Made by a program: the position numbers and the translations under genes. Below the pieces are notes generated by a model. The model had not been told where the DNA came from. It did not search any database and was given only the letters and a program-made list of their open reading frames with translations. Positions 25,127 to 33,510 of a DNA stretch of 50,046 nt are shown in pieces. The DNA lies in contig JABJGO010000022.1 of NCBI GenBank assembly GCA_018662225.1, forward strand, positions 1 to 50,046, read 5' to 3'. Origin of the DNA: Rhodospirillales bacterium (GTDB lineage Bacteria; Pseudomonadota; Alphaproteobacteria; Rhodospirillales; Casp-alpha2). Position 1 is the first letter of the stretch. Every line of letters starts with the position of its first letter.

Positions 25127-25142
25127 TCCTCCTTGGGGAGGA
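25127..25142. promoter_or_regulatory. Dyad upstream of the solute-binding protein gene
   Basis: TCCTCCTTGGGGAGGA is a 6-4-6 perfect dyad, 9 bases after the PLP-enzyme stop and 62 bases before the binding-protein start. It resembles the dyad at 23756 and may mark a second promoter under the same regulator. Confidence 0.4.
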
Positions 25143-25204
25143 TGTACAGAATTTACGATGAAGAGCAAAATTCACTATCAAAACCAGAACAGGGAGATTC
25201 AAAT

Positions 25205-25996
25205 ATGAAAAAATTACTGACATTATCTATCGCCGCTGTGGCCGTTGTGGTTACAGGTTTCGTGCAGCCAGCCGCCGCTGAAACCCTTCGCGTGGGCATG
25301 GAATGCACGTACGCACCGTTCAATTTCCGCAATGCGGATGGCGACCTTGATGGTTATGACGTAGACGTCGCCAGGGCCGTTGGTGGCCTTATCGGCGCTG
25401 ATCTGGAATTTGTCTGCCAGAAATGGGACGGTATGATTCCGGCGCTTTTGGCCAATAAGTTCGATATCGTCGTGGCGTCTATGTCCATTACGGACAAACG
25501 CCTGGAGAAAATGGATTTTTCCGACACGTACCGCATTTCAGTTGGCCGTCTGGTTGGCAAGAAAAACGCCGGATGGAAACTGTTTGATAGCGCCGACAAA
25601 CCTATACCCGCCAATTTCAAAGGCCTCAAGGTCGGCCTGGAACGGGCAACCACGTATTCAGACTGGTTCGAGAACGAACTTCCCGGCGCAGAAGTGGTCT
25701 TGTACGATAGCAATGAAGCCCTGTATCTGGACCTGGTCAATGGCCGGACCGATATGATCATGACCAATCCCATGAAAGCCCACCTCCGGTTCCTGAGCAA
25801 GGAAGACGGTGCCGGTTTTGAATTTGTCAGCCCGCAGGTTGATGAACGCAAATACTTCGGCATTGGTGTGGGTATCGGCCTTCGTCAGGGCAATGATGCG
25901 TTAAAAGCCCGTATGAACAAAGCTTTGAAGACTCTGACAGATGATGGTTGGCTGGAAAGCTATGCGCTGAAATACTTCCCCTTTGCCATCCATTAA
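25205..25996 (+). CDS. Amino-acid-type ABC transporter solute-binding protein (263 aa)
   Basis: A signal peptide (MKKLLTLSIAAVAVVV to QPAAAE, about 26 residues) is followed by a family-3 binding protein: RVGMECTYAPFNFR at the start, VASMSITDKRLEKMDFSDTY, and GRTDMIMTNP. These are the hallmarks of periplasmic receptors for polar amino acids (Arg, Lys, Orn, Gln, opines). ATG 25205 is used since it gives the signal peptide; the open frame begins 27 codons earlier. A strong hairpin after its stop (26018-26054) separates it from the permease genes, a common way to make more receptor than membrane parts. Confidence 0.92.
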   Translation: MKKLLTLSIAAVAVVVTGFVQPAAAETLRVGMECTYAPFNFRNADGDLDGYDVDVARAVGGLIGADLEFVCQKWDGMIPALLANKFDIVVASMSITDKRLEKMDFSDTYRISVGRLVGKKNAGWKLFDSADKPIPANFKGLKVGLERATTYSDWFENELPGAEVVLYDSNEALYLDLVNGRTDMIMTNPMKAHLRFLSKEDGAGFEFVSPQVDERKYFGIGVGIGLRQGNDALKARMNKALKTLTDDGWLESYALKYFPFAIH

Positions 25997-26017
25997 ATAA
26001 TAGATCGTACTTCCCTG

Positions 26018-26054
26018 ATGCGGTGAGGGCCCCTTTAATTTACCCTCACCGCAT
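26018..26054 (+). terminator. Attenuating hairpin between binding-protein and permease genes
   Basis: A 12-bp stem, ATGCGGTGAGGG paired with CCCTCACCGCAT, with a 13-base loop is followed by a U-rich tract. It stands in the 100-bp gap after the binding-protein gene and before the GTG start of the first permease. It probably acts as a partial terminator or as an mRNA-stabilising 3' hairpin. Confidence 0.8.
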
Positions 26055-26096
26055 TCTTTCCTTTTATTTCTATCCACAAGTGTGGGGTGAGCGGTC

Positions 26097-26792
26097 GTGG
26101 AAGCAATAACAGGTTGGTGGGACGATTTTTTCTGGGGCTCTCTGGTCGTTGTTGAGCTTTTTTTCGTTGCCCTGTTTTTGACGATTCTGTTTGGCCTGAT
26201 TGGTGCCGGTTCCAAGCTGTCGGGCAACAAGACCGCCAAAGCCATCGCCAATGGCTATACGATTATCTTTCGCGGTACGCCTGAGATTTTGGTTCTTTTG
26301 CTGTTTTATTTCGGCTCCGCCATCACCATGACAGCGATTGCCCAGATATTTGACCCCACGATCAAGTTTGTGGATATTCCGCCTTTTTGGGCTGGATCAC
26401 TGGCCATCGCCCTGATTATCGGCTCCTACGCGACCGAGACCTTTCGCGGTGCTTTTCTCGGTGTTGATCCGGGGCAGATCGAGGCCTCGCGGGCGCTCGG
26501 TGTCTCAAATCTGCAAACCTTTATTTACGTCCGTATTCCGGCCATGTGGCGGCTGGCACTGCCGCCATTCGGCAATCACATGCTGTCTTTGATCAAAGAT
26601 ACCGCTCTGGTTGCCATCATCGGTCTGGAAGAGACCCTGTTTGTGGCTGAGCAGGCCATCGGCACCACGGGCAAGCCGTTTACCATGTACATCTTGGTGG
26701 GTGCTATCTACCTGGGGTTTTCCACCATCATCACGCTGTCCGTCATGCGACTCGAGAAGTATGCCAACAAGCATCTGGAGGTGACGCGGTGA
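26097..26792 (+). CDS. Amino-acid ABC transporter permease 1 (231 aa)
   Basis: A HisM/GlnP-type inner-membrane permease: five or so helices, the FRGTPEILVLLLFYFG segment after helix 2, and the EAA loop EASRALGVSNLQTFIYVRIP that contacts the ATPase. It starts at GTG 26097 behind a GGGGTGA ribosome site. Its TGA stop overlaps the GTG of the second permease (GTGA), so the two are made together as a heterodimer. Confidence 0.93.
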   Translation: MEAITGWWDDFFWGSLVVVELFFVALFLTILFGLIGAGSKLSGNKTAKAIANGYTIIFRGTPEILVLLLFYFGSAITMTAIAQIFDPTIKFVDIPPFWAGSLAIALIIGSYATETFRGAFLGVDPGQIEASRALGVSNLQTFIYVRIPAMWRLALPPFGNHMLSLIKDTALVAIIGLEETLFVAEQAIGTTGKPFTMYILVGAIYLGFSTIITLSVMRLEKYANKHLEVTR

Positions 26793-27478
26793 GCTTTGAT
26801 ATTGCCCTGATCATCGACAGTATTCCCAAAATGCTTATGGGGATCGGCCTGACATTTCAGTTGCTGTTCCTGTCGCTGGCGTTGGGTACCGCACTCGGTG
26901 TAATGCTTCTGATATTGCGGATCAGTGGCCGGTGGTATCTGTCTTGGCCCACGATGATCTATATCTATATCTTTCGCGGCACGCCCATTCTGGTGCAGAT
27001 ATTCATCATCTATTATGGCCTGCCGCAGCTTGAGTTCGTCCGTGATGGCATTTTCTGGCCCATTCTCAGGGAGCCCTTTGGTTGTGCCATCGTTGCCCTG
27101 ACCCTGAATACAGGGGCCTATCTTTCAGAAATTTTTCGGGGCGGTGTACTCGGCGTGGATCGTGGCCTGAAAGAAGCGGGCTCGGCACTGGGGCTGTCCG
27201 TAACGGATCGGTTTATCTACATTACAGCCCCCATCGCCATCCGTTTATGTCTGCCCGCGTATAGTAATGATGTGGTCAGCCTGATGAAGAGCACGGCGTT
27301 GGCCAGCACCATTACGCTGCTCGATATGATGGGTATTGCACGAACCATTGTGGCCGAAACTTACGCGCCCTATGAGGTTTTCATATCGGTGATGGTTATC
27401 TATCTGATTATTACGTGGGCTATTCAGAGAACCTTCGGCTGGATCGAAAAACGCATGAGCCGACATGTCAGACAGTGA
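26789..27478 (+). CDS. Amino-acid ABC transporter permease 2 (229 aa)
   Basis: The second HisQ/ArtQ-type permease has the motif [20 protein letters not shown], then [17 protein letters not shown] and the EAA-loop [23 protein letters not shown] start in a 4-base overlap with the first permease. With the first permease and the ATPase it forms the importer for the substrate bound by the 25205 receptor. Confidence 0.93.
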   Translation: MSFDIALIIDSIPKMLMGIGLTFQLLFLSLALGTALGVMLLILRISGRWYLSWPTMIYIYIFRGTPILVQIFIIYYGLPQLEFVRDGIFWPILREPFGCAIVALTLNTGAYLSEIFRGGVLGVDRGLKEAGSALGLSVTDRFIYITAPIAIRLCLPAYSNDVVSLMKSTALASTITLLDMMGIARTIVAETYAPYEVFISVMVIYLIITWAIQRTFGWIEKRMSRHVRQ

Positions 27479-27486
27479 GGCAAATT

Positions 27487-28245
27487 ATGAGTGACAGTGA
27501 CGTTATGAGTGAAAACATCATCCAGTTGGAAAACGTCGACAAGTTCTTTGGCGATTTTCAAGCCCTGAAAAACATCAATTTGTCGGTGAAAAAGGGTGAA
27601 CGGATCGTGGTTTGTGGACCGTCCGGGTCGGGCAAATCGACCATGATCCGATGTATCAACCGGCTTGAAGAGCACAATGCGGGCAAGATCGTCGTGAATG
27701 GGCATGAACTGACCAGTGACGTCAAAGACATCGATGCCGTGCGCAGCGAAGTGGGCATGGTGTTCCAGAGCTTCAACCTGTTCCCGCATCTGAGCATCGT
27801 CAAGAATCTCATGTTGGCCCCGCAGTTGGTGCGAAAGGTGTCCAAAGCCGAAGCTCGGGATGTGGCCATGAAGTATCTGGAGCGTGTTAAAATTCCTGAA
27901 CAAGCCGACAAATACCCCAGTCAGCTATCGGGTGGTCAGCAACAACGTGTGGCCATTGCGCGGGCACTCTGTATGAACCCCAAGGTCATGTTGTTTGATG
28001 AGCCAACCTCGGCACTGGACCCGGAAATGATCAGTGAAGTACTGGACGTGATGACCGATCTGGCAAAAGAGGGCATGACCATGATCGTTGTAACCCATGA
28101 AATGGGGTTCGCGCGTTCAGTGGCGGATAGCGTGGTGTTCATGGATGAGGGTGAGATCGTTGAAATGAACCCGCCTCAGGAGTTTTTCGAGAATCCAAAG
28201 AGCGAGCGAACCAAGCTGTTCCTCAGCCAAATCCTCACACACTAA
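27487..28245 (+). CDS. Amino-acid ABC transporter ATP-binding protein (252 aa)
   Basis: Complete ABC ATPase of the GlnQ/HisP group: Walker [12 protein letters not shown]-loop [10 protein letters not shown], signature [15 protein letters not shown], Walker [15 protein letters not shown] and the switch His in [13 protein letters not shown] 27487 has a GAGG site eight bases ahead of it; ATG 27505 is possible. An open frame runs 24 codons further upstream into the permease gene but lacks support. Confidence 0.95.
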   Translation: MSDSDVMSENIIQLENVDKFFGDFQALKNINLSVKKGERIVVCGPSGSGKSTMIRCINRLEEHNAGKIVVNGHELTSDVKDIDAVRSEVGMVFQSFNLFPHLSIVKNLMLAPQLVRKVSKAEARDVAMKYLERVKIPEQADKYPSQLSGGQQQRVAIARALCMNPKVMLFDEPTSALDPEMISEVLDVMTDLAKEGMTMIVVTHEMGFARSVADSVVFMDEGEIVEMNPPQEFFENPKSERTKLFLSQILTH

Positions 28246-28263
28246 TCAGGACGTTCAGAAAAC

Positions 28264-29037
28264 ATGGCATACAATCAATTTATCGAAGCCGCCAACAGCA
28301 TGGCGGACGCCAGTGGCGCGGTGATCCGGGCGGGTGACCAGAAATCGTTCCAGATTGTGAAGAAAGGCGATGGTAGCCCTGTGACGTCGGTCGATCAGGC
28401 CACCGAGGACCGAGTTCGCGACATTATATCTGAGGCTTTTCCGGATCATGGCATCGTCGGCGAAGAACGTGATGACCATGCCCCGGACAGCGAATTTGTC
28501 TGGGTGCTCGACCCTATTGACGGAACCTTGCCGTTTTTGGCGGGAATCCCGGTGTACGGAACGCTCATTGCGTTACTGCACCAAAAACGGCCGGTGCTGG
28601 GCGTGATTGATATGCCCATGACCGGTGATCGCTGGATTGGTTGCGAAGGTATGCCGACCACACGCAATGGCGAACCCTGCCGCACGCGCTCGTGCGCTGA
28701 TTTGTCGGATGCCATGATGTCGACCAGTAATCCGGATTACTATGACGAATCAAACGTTTCGGCCCTGGAACAGATGCGCGACCGCAGCAACTGGAATGTC
28801 TACGGTGGTAGTTGCATGGCCTACGCCCAGATTGCGTCAGGTCGTATTGATGTGGGCATGGACGTATTGTTCGACGTGCACGATTACATGGCGCTGGTGC
28901 CCGTTATTCAGGGTGCAGGCGGCATTATTTCGGACTGGAGCGGCAAAGCGCTGGACCTGAACTCAGGTGACCGGTTTGTAGCCGCAGGCGACGCGCGGGT
29001 GCATGAGCAGGCGTTAGAGATACTTAGCGCGATCTAG
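28264..29037 (+). CDS. Inositol monophosphatase-family phosphatase, HisN-like (257 aa)
   Basis: A magnesium-dependent phosphatase of the IMPase fold: GDGSPVTSVDQATE (metal loop), GIVGEERDD, the catalytic VLDPIDGT and the late metal ligand in DVHDYMALVPVIQGAGG, where the family usually has a Trp-Asp pair. Overall it resembles the IMPase-like histidinol-phosphate phosphatase HisN. As the last gene of an amino-acid import operon it may instead remove phosphate from an intermediate made from the imported compound (inference). It is convergent with leuD, 2 bp apart, with no terminator between. Confidence 0.84.
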   Translation: MAYNQFIEAANSMADASGAVIRAGDQKSFQIVKKGDGSPVTSVDQATEDRVRDIISEAFPDHGIVGEERDDHAPDSEFVWVLDPIDGTLPFLAGIPVYGTLIALLHQKRPVLGVIDMPMTGDRWIGCEGMPTTRNGEPCRTRSCADLSDAMMSTSNPDYYDESNVSALEQMRDRSNWNVYGGSCMAYAQIASGRIDVGMDVLFDVHDYMALVPVIQGAGGIISDWSGKALDLNSGDRFVAAGDARVHEQALEILSAI

Positions 29038-29039
29038 GA

Positions 29040-29651
29040 TTAACCAAACAACCAGGGCTGTGACAACCGGCGACCAGCTTCAAACTCGTCGACCTTGTCT
29101 TTTTTCTGCATGGTCAGGCCGATGTCGTCTAGGCCGTTCATCAGGCAGTGCTTGCGAAAGGCTTCAACCTCAAAGCTGATCGAGCCGCCATCTGGTCCTG
29201 TGATCGTCTGGGTGTCCAGATCAACAGAGATCGTTGCATTGGCACCGCGCTCCGCATCATCCATCAACTTGTCCACGTCTTCCTGTGGTAATTTGATGGG
29301 CAGAATGCCGTTCTTGAAGCAGTTGTTGTAGAAAATGTCAGCGAAGCTGGTGGCGATAACGCATTTGATGCCGAAATCCGCCAACGCCCATGGGGCGTGC
29401 TCGCGTGATGATCCACAGCCGAAGTTATCGCCGGTAACCAGAATGCTGGCATTGCGATAGGCCGGTTGGTTCAGCACGAAATCTTCGATTTCATTGCCGT
29501 CATCATCATAGCGCATCTCAAAGAACAGGCTTTTGCCCAGTCCCGTGCGTTTGATGGTTTTCAGGAACTGCTTGGGGATGATCATATCGGTGTCGATGTT
29601 GATCAGGTTCAAGGGGGCGCCGACGCCATCAAGAGTGGTGAATTTATCCAT
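29040..29651 (-). CDS. leuD: Isopropylmalate isomerase small subunit (203 aa)
   Basis: LeuD with LeuC converts 2- to 3-isopropylmalate. Family marks: [39 protein letters not shown], and [20 protein letters not shown]. Normal length. Its ATG overlaps the LeuC stop (ATGA). It is the last gene of the ffh-to-leuD operon. Confidence 0.96.
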   Translation of the reverse strand: MDKFTTLDGVGAPLNLINIDTDMIIPKQFLKTIKRTGLGKSLFFEMRYDDDGNEIEDFVLNQPAYRNASILVTGDNFGCGSSREHAPWALADFGIKCVIATSFADIFYNNCFKNGILPIKLPQEDVDKLMDDAERGANATISVDLDTQTITGPDGGSISFEVEAFRKHCLMNGLDDIGLTMQKKDKVDEFEAGRRLSQPWLFG

Positions 29652-31063
29652 CAGGCGTCTCCCAATTTGCGAACGTCGGTCAGGTGGCCGGTGATAGCCG
29701 CCGCCGCCGCCATAGCGGGGCTGACCAAGTGTGTTCGGCCACCGCGGCCCTGACGGCCTTCGAAGTTACGGTTTGATGTGGATGCACACCGCTCGCCCGG
29801 TGCCAGTCTGTCGGCATTCATGGCCAGGCACATGGAACACCCGGCTTCACGCCATTCAAATCCGGCTTCGATGAAAATTTTATCCAGACCTTCGGCTTCG
29901 GCTTGTTCTTTGACCAGGCCGGAGCCGGGTACAACCATGGCACCCATGCCTTCGGCCACGTGACGGCCCTTGGCGACCGCCGCGGCGGCGCGGAAGTCTT
30001 CGATACGGCCATTGGTGCAGGAGCCGATGAACACGCGGTCGACTTTGATGTCTTCCAGCAGTGTACCCGGCTTCAGGTCCATGTATTCCAGGGCGCGAGT
30101 TTTGGCTTTGGCAATGTTTTCGTCGGCTTCATCGGCCGGGTCCGGCACAACGCCATCGATCGGCAACACGTCTTCCGGGCTGGTACCCCAGGTAACCTGT
30201 GGGATGATGTCTTCGGCTTTTAGCGTCAGTTCCGTATCGTACGTGGCACCTTCGTCAGACGGCAACGTCTTCCAGTACTCGATGGCCTGTTCCCATGCCG
30301 CACCCTTGGGTGACATGGGGCGACCTTTTACATACTCAAACGTGGTCTCGTCCGGTGCAATCAAGCCTGCGCGGGCACCGCCCTCAATGGTCATGTTACA
30401 GACCGTCATGCGGCCTTCCATGCTCAAATTGCGGATAGCTTCGCCTGCGTACTCAATCACGTGACCTGTACCACCAGCGGTGCCGATCATGCCGATGATA
30501 GCCAACACCATGTCCTTGGCAGTAACGCCTTCGGGCAAAACCCCATCCACAGTGATCCGCATGTTCTTGGCGGGTGTCTGTAGCAGGGTCTGGGTGGCTA
30601 GTACGTGTTCGACTTCGGACGTTCCAATGCCAAACGCCAGCGCACCAAATGCGCCGTGCGTTGCGGTATGGGAATCACCACACACGATCGTCGTACCGGG
30701 CAGGGTCAGGCCCTGTTCCGGACCAACGATGTGCACAACGCCGTGACGGATATCATCCATCGAGAGATAGGTGATGCCGAATTCCGCGCAGTTCTGTTCC
30801 AGGGTTTCCACCTGAATGCGGCTGTCTTCCTCTGCAATACCCTGAGAGCGATCCGTGGTCGGCACATTATGATCCGCCATGGCAAGGGTTGCAGCAGGCG
30901 ACCGCACGCCACGACCAGCCATCCGCAGGCCCTCAAAGGCTTGTGGGCTGGTTACTTCGTGAACCATGTGCCGGTCGATATAAATCAGACAGGTACCATC
31001 GTCCTGGGTATCAACCAGATGGTTGTCCCAGATCTTGTCGAACAGAGTGCGCGGTTGGCTCAT
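29651..31063 (-). CDS. leuC: Isopropylmalate isomerase large subunit (470 aa)
   Basis: This aconitase-superfamily protein binds a 4Fe-4S cluster; the Cys ligands are visible in GSCTNGR and in GCSMCLAMN. Other signatures are DKIWDNHLV at the start, [27 protein letters not shown] and [17 protein letters not shown] in part. It lies 16 bp after rplS, so it shares the ribosomal-protein transcript, an order common in alphaproteobacteria. Confidence 0.96.
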   Translation of the reverse strand: MSQPRTLFDKIWDNHLVDTQDDGTCLIYIDRHMVHEVTSPQAFEGLRMAGRGVRSPAATLAMADHNVPTTDRSQGIAEEDSRIQVETLEQNCAEFGITYLSMDDIRHGVVHIVGPEQGLTLPGTTIVCGDSHTATHGAFGALAFGIGTSEVEHVLATQTLLQTPAKNMRITVDGVLPEGVTAKDMVLAIIGMIGTAGGTGHVIEYAGEAIRNLSMEGRMTVCNMTIEGGARAGLIAPDETTFEYVKGRPMSPKGAAWEQAIEYWKTLPSDEGATYDTELTLKAEDIIPQVTWGTSPEDVLPIDGVVPDPADEADENIAKAKTRALEYMDLKPGTLLEDIKVDRVFIGSCTNGRIEDFRAAAAVAKGRHVAEGMGAMVVPGSGLVKEQAEAEGLDKIFIEAGFEWREAGCSMCLAMNADRLAPGERCASTSNRNFEGRQGRGGRTHLVSPAMAAAAAITGHLTDVRKLGDA

Positions 31064-31079
31064 TGCTGTACCCTATACC

Positions 31080-31514
31080 TTAGGATTTAGCAGCAGCAAC
31101 AGCAGCTGCACGAGTAGCTTTGGCGTCCAGTTTGGCCTGTGCTTTTGCGCTAGGCGGAACTTTCTTTTCTGCGATACGGGCAGCCTTACCGGTAAGGCCA
31201 CGCAGGTAGTACAGTTTCGCACGACGCACATCACCACGACGAATAACATCGATACTGTCGATTGAGGGTGAGTACACAGGGAACACACGCTCAACGCCTT
31301 CACCGTATGACAATTTGCGTACGGTGAATGATGAATTCAGGCCACCGTTCTTGCGGCCGATGCAGACGCCTTCGAATGCCTGTACGCGTTCACGCGTGCC
31401 TTCAACAACCTTCACGTTGACGCGAAGTGTATCGCCCGGTGCAAATTCCGGCACTTCTTTGTCTGCGGTCAGACTTGCGATCTGCTCTTTTTCGATCTTT
31501 TCAATAATATTCAT
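31080..31514 (-). CDS. rplS: 50S ribosomal protein L19 (144 aa)
   Basis: L19 sits at the 30S-50S interface. [41 protein letters not shown] and [30 protein letters not shown] are all present. A C-terminal Ala/Lys-rich tail of about 20 residues extends beyond the E. coli protein, as in other alphaproteobacteria. Located between trmD and leuC. Confidence 0.97.
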   Translation of the reverse strand: MNIIEKIEKEQIASLTADKEVPEFAPGDTLRVNVKVVEGTRERVQAFEGVCIGRKNGGLNSSFTVRKLSYGEGVERVFPVYSPSIDSIDVIRRGDVRRAKLYYLRGLTGKAARIAEKKVPPSAKAQAKLDAKATRAAAVAAAKS

Positions 31515-31537
31515 GGTCTTTTCCTTCGCTCTTGCAG

Positions 31538-31555
31538 GCAGGGTTTATACCCTGC
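31538..31555 (-). other. Intercistronic hairpin, trmD-rplS gap
   Basis: GCAGGGT and ACCCTGC form a perfect 7-bp stem with a 4-base loop in the 58-bp gap. There is no U-run, so it is probably an mRNA-processing or stability element rather than a terminator. Confidence 0.6.
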
Positions 31556-31572
31556 GCTACCTTTTTGAAACT

Positions 31573-32292
31573 CTAAACTTTGCTCAATGTGTACAATTCC
31601 CAAAGATCGGGCCGTCTTTCACGGGTTACAGCCTCGGCTTGTTCCAGACGCCACGCCTCAATATTGGCGTGATGACCGGATAACAAAACCTCGGGCACGT
31701 CCCGTGTTGACCAGCTTTGGGGTCGGGTATAGTGGGGGTATTCAAGCAAACCCCGCTCAAAACTTTCTTCACTCAGGGAATCAACTGATCCCATGACGCC
31801 CGGTAACAAACGGATACAGGCATCCAATAATACAATGGCCGCTGTCTCACCGCCGGAAAGCACGAAGTCACCAATGCTGATTTCTTCTGCCTCATGTTCT
31901 TCAAGGACACGTTCATCCACCCCTTCGAACCGGCCGCACAGAACCATGGCACCCGGTCCTGTCGCCAATTCCTGCACCCGGTCCTGACATAAGGGCCGAC
32001 CGCGAGGAGTAAGGTAGATAAATGGCAGATCGGCTTGGTATTCGGCTTTGGCAGACTTGATTGCCGCATCCACCACATCCGGTCGCATGACCATTCCCGC
32101 ACCGCCACCAAACGGTGCATCGTCCACCGTATTGTGTTTATCCGTGGCGTGATCGCGAATATCCACAGTCCGCAACGACCAGGCACCGTCCTTTAGGGCG
32201 GTACCAGCCAGGCTCATACCAAGCGGCCCGGGAAACATGTCCGGGTAGATGCTCAGTGCGACGGCCTGCCATGGTGTTGTGGCTGTTGCCAT
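31573..32292 (-). CDS. trmD: tRNA (guanine-N1-)-methyltransferase (239 aa)
   Basis: TrmD methylates G37 next to the anticodon. The trefoil-knot SAM site is visible in [14 protein letters not shown] and [19 protein letters not shown], and the [17 protein letters not shown] segment is typical of the N-terminal domain. Normal length and position between rimM and rplS. Confidence 0.97.
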   Translation of the reverse strand: MATATTPWQAVALSIYPDMFPGPLGMSLAGTALKDGAWSLRTVDIRDHATDKHNTVDDAPFGGGAGMVMRPDVVDAAIKSAKAEYQADLPFIYLTPRGRPLCQDRVQELATGPGAMVLCGRFEGVDERVLEEHEAEEISIGDFVLSGGETAAIVLLDACIRLLPGVMGSVDSLSEESFERGLLEYPHYTRPQSWSTRDVPEVLLSGHHANIEAWRLEQAEAVTRERRPDLWELYTLSKV

Positions 32293-32311
32293 TCTTAACG
32301 CTTCCTCTTTC

Positions 32312-32332
32312 GTAAACCCGGTTAGGGTTTAC
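32312..32332 (-). other. Intercistronic hairpin 1, rimM-trmD gap
   Basis: GTAAACCC and GGGTTTAC are perfect 8-bp arms around five bases. It lies 20 bases upstream of the trmD start and has no U-run. Confidence 0.6.
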
Positions 32333-32341
32333 TCACTCGTA

Positions 32342-32359
32342 AGGTTTCACTTGAAACCT
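32342..32359 (-). other. Intercistronic hairpin 2, at the rimM stop
   Basis: AGGTTTCA and TGAAACCT are perfect 8-bp arms with two bases between. It overlaps the rimM stop codon and is followed 9 bases on by hairpin 1. Confidence 0.6.
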
Positions 32360-32894
32360 AGTTCTTGTCCTGTGCCGCTTCTGGAGGCGGCGGTTCCAGC
32401 AATCCGTCCGGCGGGTCAATAACGACCTTGCCTTCCGTCACGCTGACGACGGGTACGGCGGCTTTTGTAAAGGGGACTAAAACAGTCCCGTCCGCCGTTT
32501 GAATCTCCAGCGACACACCTGCACCTGCATCCAGTACCCAGTGAATGGTGCCAAACGGCGTTCCATCTACCAGTTCCGCTTGCAGCCCGATGAGGTCATC
32601 GTAGTAGAACTCGTCCTCATCCGGCGTGGGCAGTGCGTCCCGTGGCACAAACAGTTTTAACCCTTTGACCGCGTCTGCCTGGTCACGATTACCAACACCG
32701 TCCAGACGGACCAGTAATTGTCCCTTGGCTTGACCCAGGATCTTGCCTTTGTACGTTTTCGACCCGTCCTCACTGAGGAGGGGGCCGTAATCGAACAAGG
32801 CATCTGGCTCCGCTGTAAAGGTCTTGACCCGAAGCTCGCCTTTTAAGCCGCGCGCTCCGGTAACAACACCAACGAAGACCAAATCAGGTACCAT
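32358..32894 (-). CDS. rimM: Ribosome maturation factor RimM (178 aa)
   Basis: RimM helps assemble the 30S head domain. The N-terminal domain shows VGVVTGARGLKGELRVKTFT, and the PRC-barrel part DEFYYDDLIGLQAELVDG. It ends in a Pro-rich tail (LLEPPPPEAAQ). It lies in the usual place between rpsP and trmD. Confidence 0.96.
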   Translation of the reverse strand: MVPDLVFVGVVTGARGLKGELRVKTFTAEPDALFDYGPLLSEDGSKTYKGKILGQAKGQLLVRLDGVGNRDQADAVKGLKLFVPRDALPTPDEDEFYYDDLIGLQAELVDGTPFGTIHWVLDAGAGVSLEIQTADGTVLVPFTKAAVPVVSVTEGKVVIDPPDGLLEPPPPEAAQDKN

Positions 32895-32909
32895 TTATAC
32901 CAGGTGAAG

Positions 32910-32923
32910 CAGGCTTACGCCTG
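32910..32923 (-). other. Intercistronic hairpin, rpsP-rimM gap
   Basis: CAGGC and GCCTG form a 5-bp stem with a 4-base loop. AGGT and ACCT just outside could extend it with a bulge. It is the third gap in the operon to carry a small hairpin. Confidence 0.5.
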
Positions 32924-32926
32924 ACC

Positions 32927-33454
32927 TCAGCCCTTAGCCTCTTCTTCTTCAGCCGCTGGCTCTTCAGCAGCAGCTTCTTCGGCCGGTGCTTCTTCAGCCA
33001 CTGGCTCCTCAGCAGCAGCTTCTTCGGCAGGCGCTTCTTCTGCTACAGCTTCTTCAACCACAGGCTCCTCAGCTGGTGCTTCTTCAGCCGGGGCGTTTGC
33101 AGCGTCTTCAGCAGCCTGCTTGGCAGATTCCTGCTCAGCCAGACGTTCCATGGCTTTTGCTTTTGGCTTGCTCTTCTGCGGCTGATCGTGGATTGCAGGC
33201 ATATCGCCCATGCCAGCAGCCGCCATAAAGCGCTGAATACGGTCAGAAGGCTGTGCGCCTACGCCAACCCAATATTCAATCCGGTCTTTGACCAGAACAA
33301 CGCGTTCCGGGTGGTCTTTGGCCAGCATTGGGTTGTAGGTGCCCAGACGTTCAATGAAACGTCCGTCACGTGATTTGCGGGAGTCCGCAACAACGATACG
33401 GTAGTAGGGGCGTTTTTTTGCGCCGCTCCGGGTTAGTCTGATAGCTAGTGCCAT
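32927..33454 (-). CDS. rpsP: 30S ribosomal protein S16 with long acidic Ala/Glu/Pro tail (175 aa)
   Basis: Residues 1-85 are a normal S16 ([36 protein letters not shown]), which binds 16S rRNA early in 30S assembly. A linker and then a tail of about 60 residues made of repeated [15 protein letters not shown]-like units follow (about 117-175). S16 is usually 80-110 residues, so the tail doubles the protein. The repeat also shows as near-tandem DNA repeats at about 32940-33100. Extended S16 tails occur in some alphaproteobacteria; their role is unknown. Confidence 0.95.
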   Translation of the reverse strand: MALAIRLTRSGAKKRPYYRIVVADSRKSRDGRFIERLGTYNPMLAKDHPERVVLVKDRIEYWVGVGAQPSDRIQRFMAAAGMGDMPAIHDQPQKSKPKAKAMERLAEQESAKQAAEDAANAPAEEAPAEEPVVEEAVAEEAPAEEAAAEEPVAEEAPAEEAAAEEPAAEEEEAKG

Positions 33455-33510
33455 TCTCTATGGTGTCCTTCTCGGTTTTAAGTGTCTTGTTGTCGTTATA
33501 AATAATCGGG

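Noticed and set aside
25124-25204. Upstream start for the solute-binding protein
   Set aside because: Would put 27 hydrophilic residues before a clear signal peptide; ATG 25205 fits better.
32940-33105. Regular repeats in rpsP as a CRISPR-like array
   Set aside because: They are in frame and encode the Ala/Glu/Pro tail; spacing and sequence follow codons.
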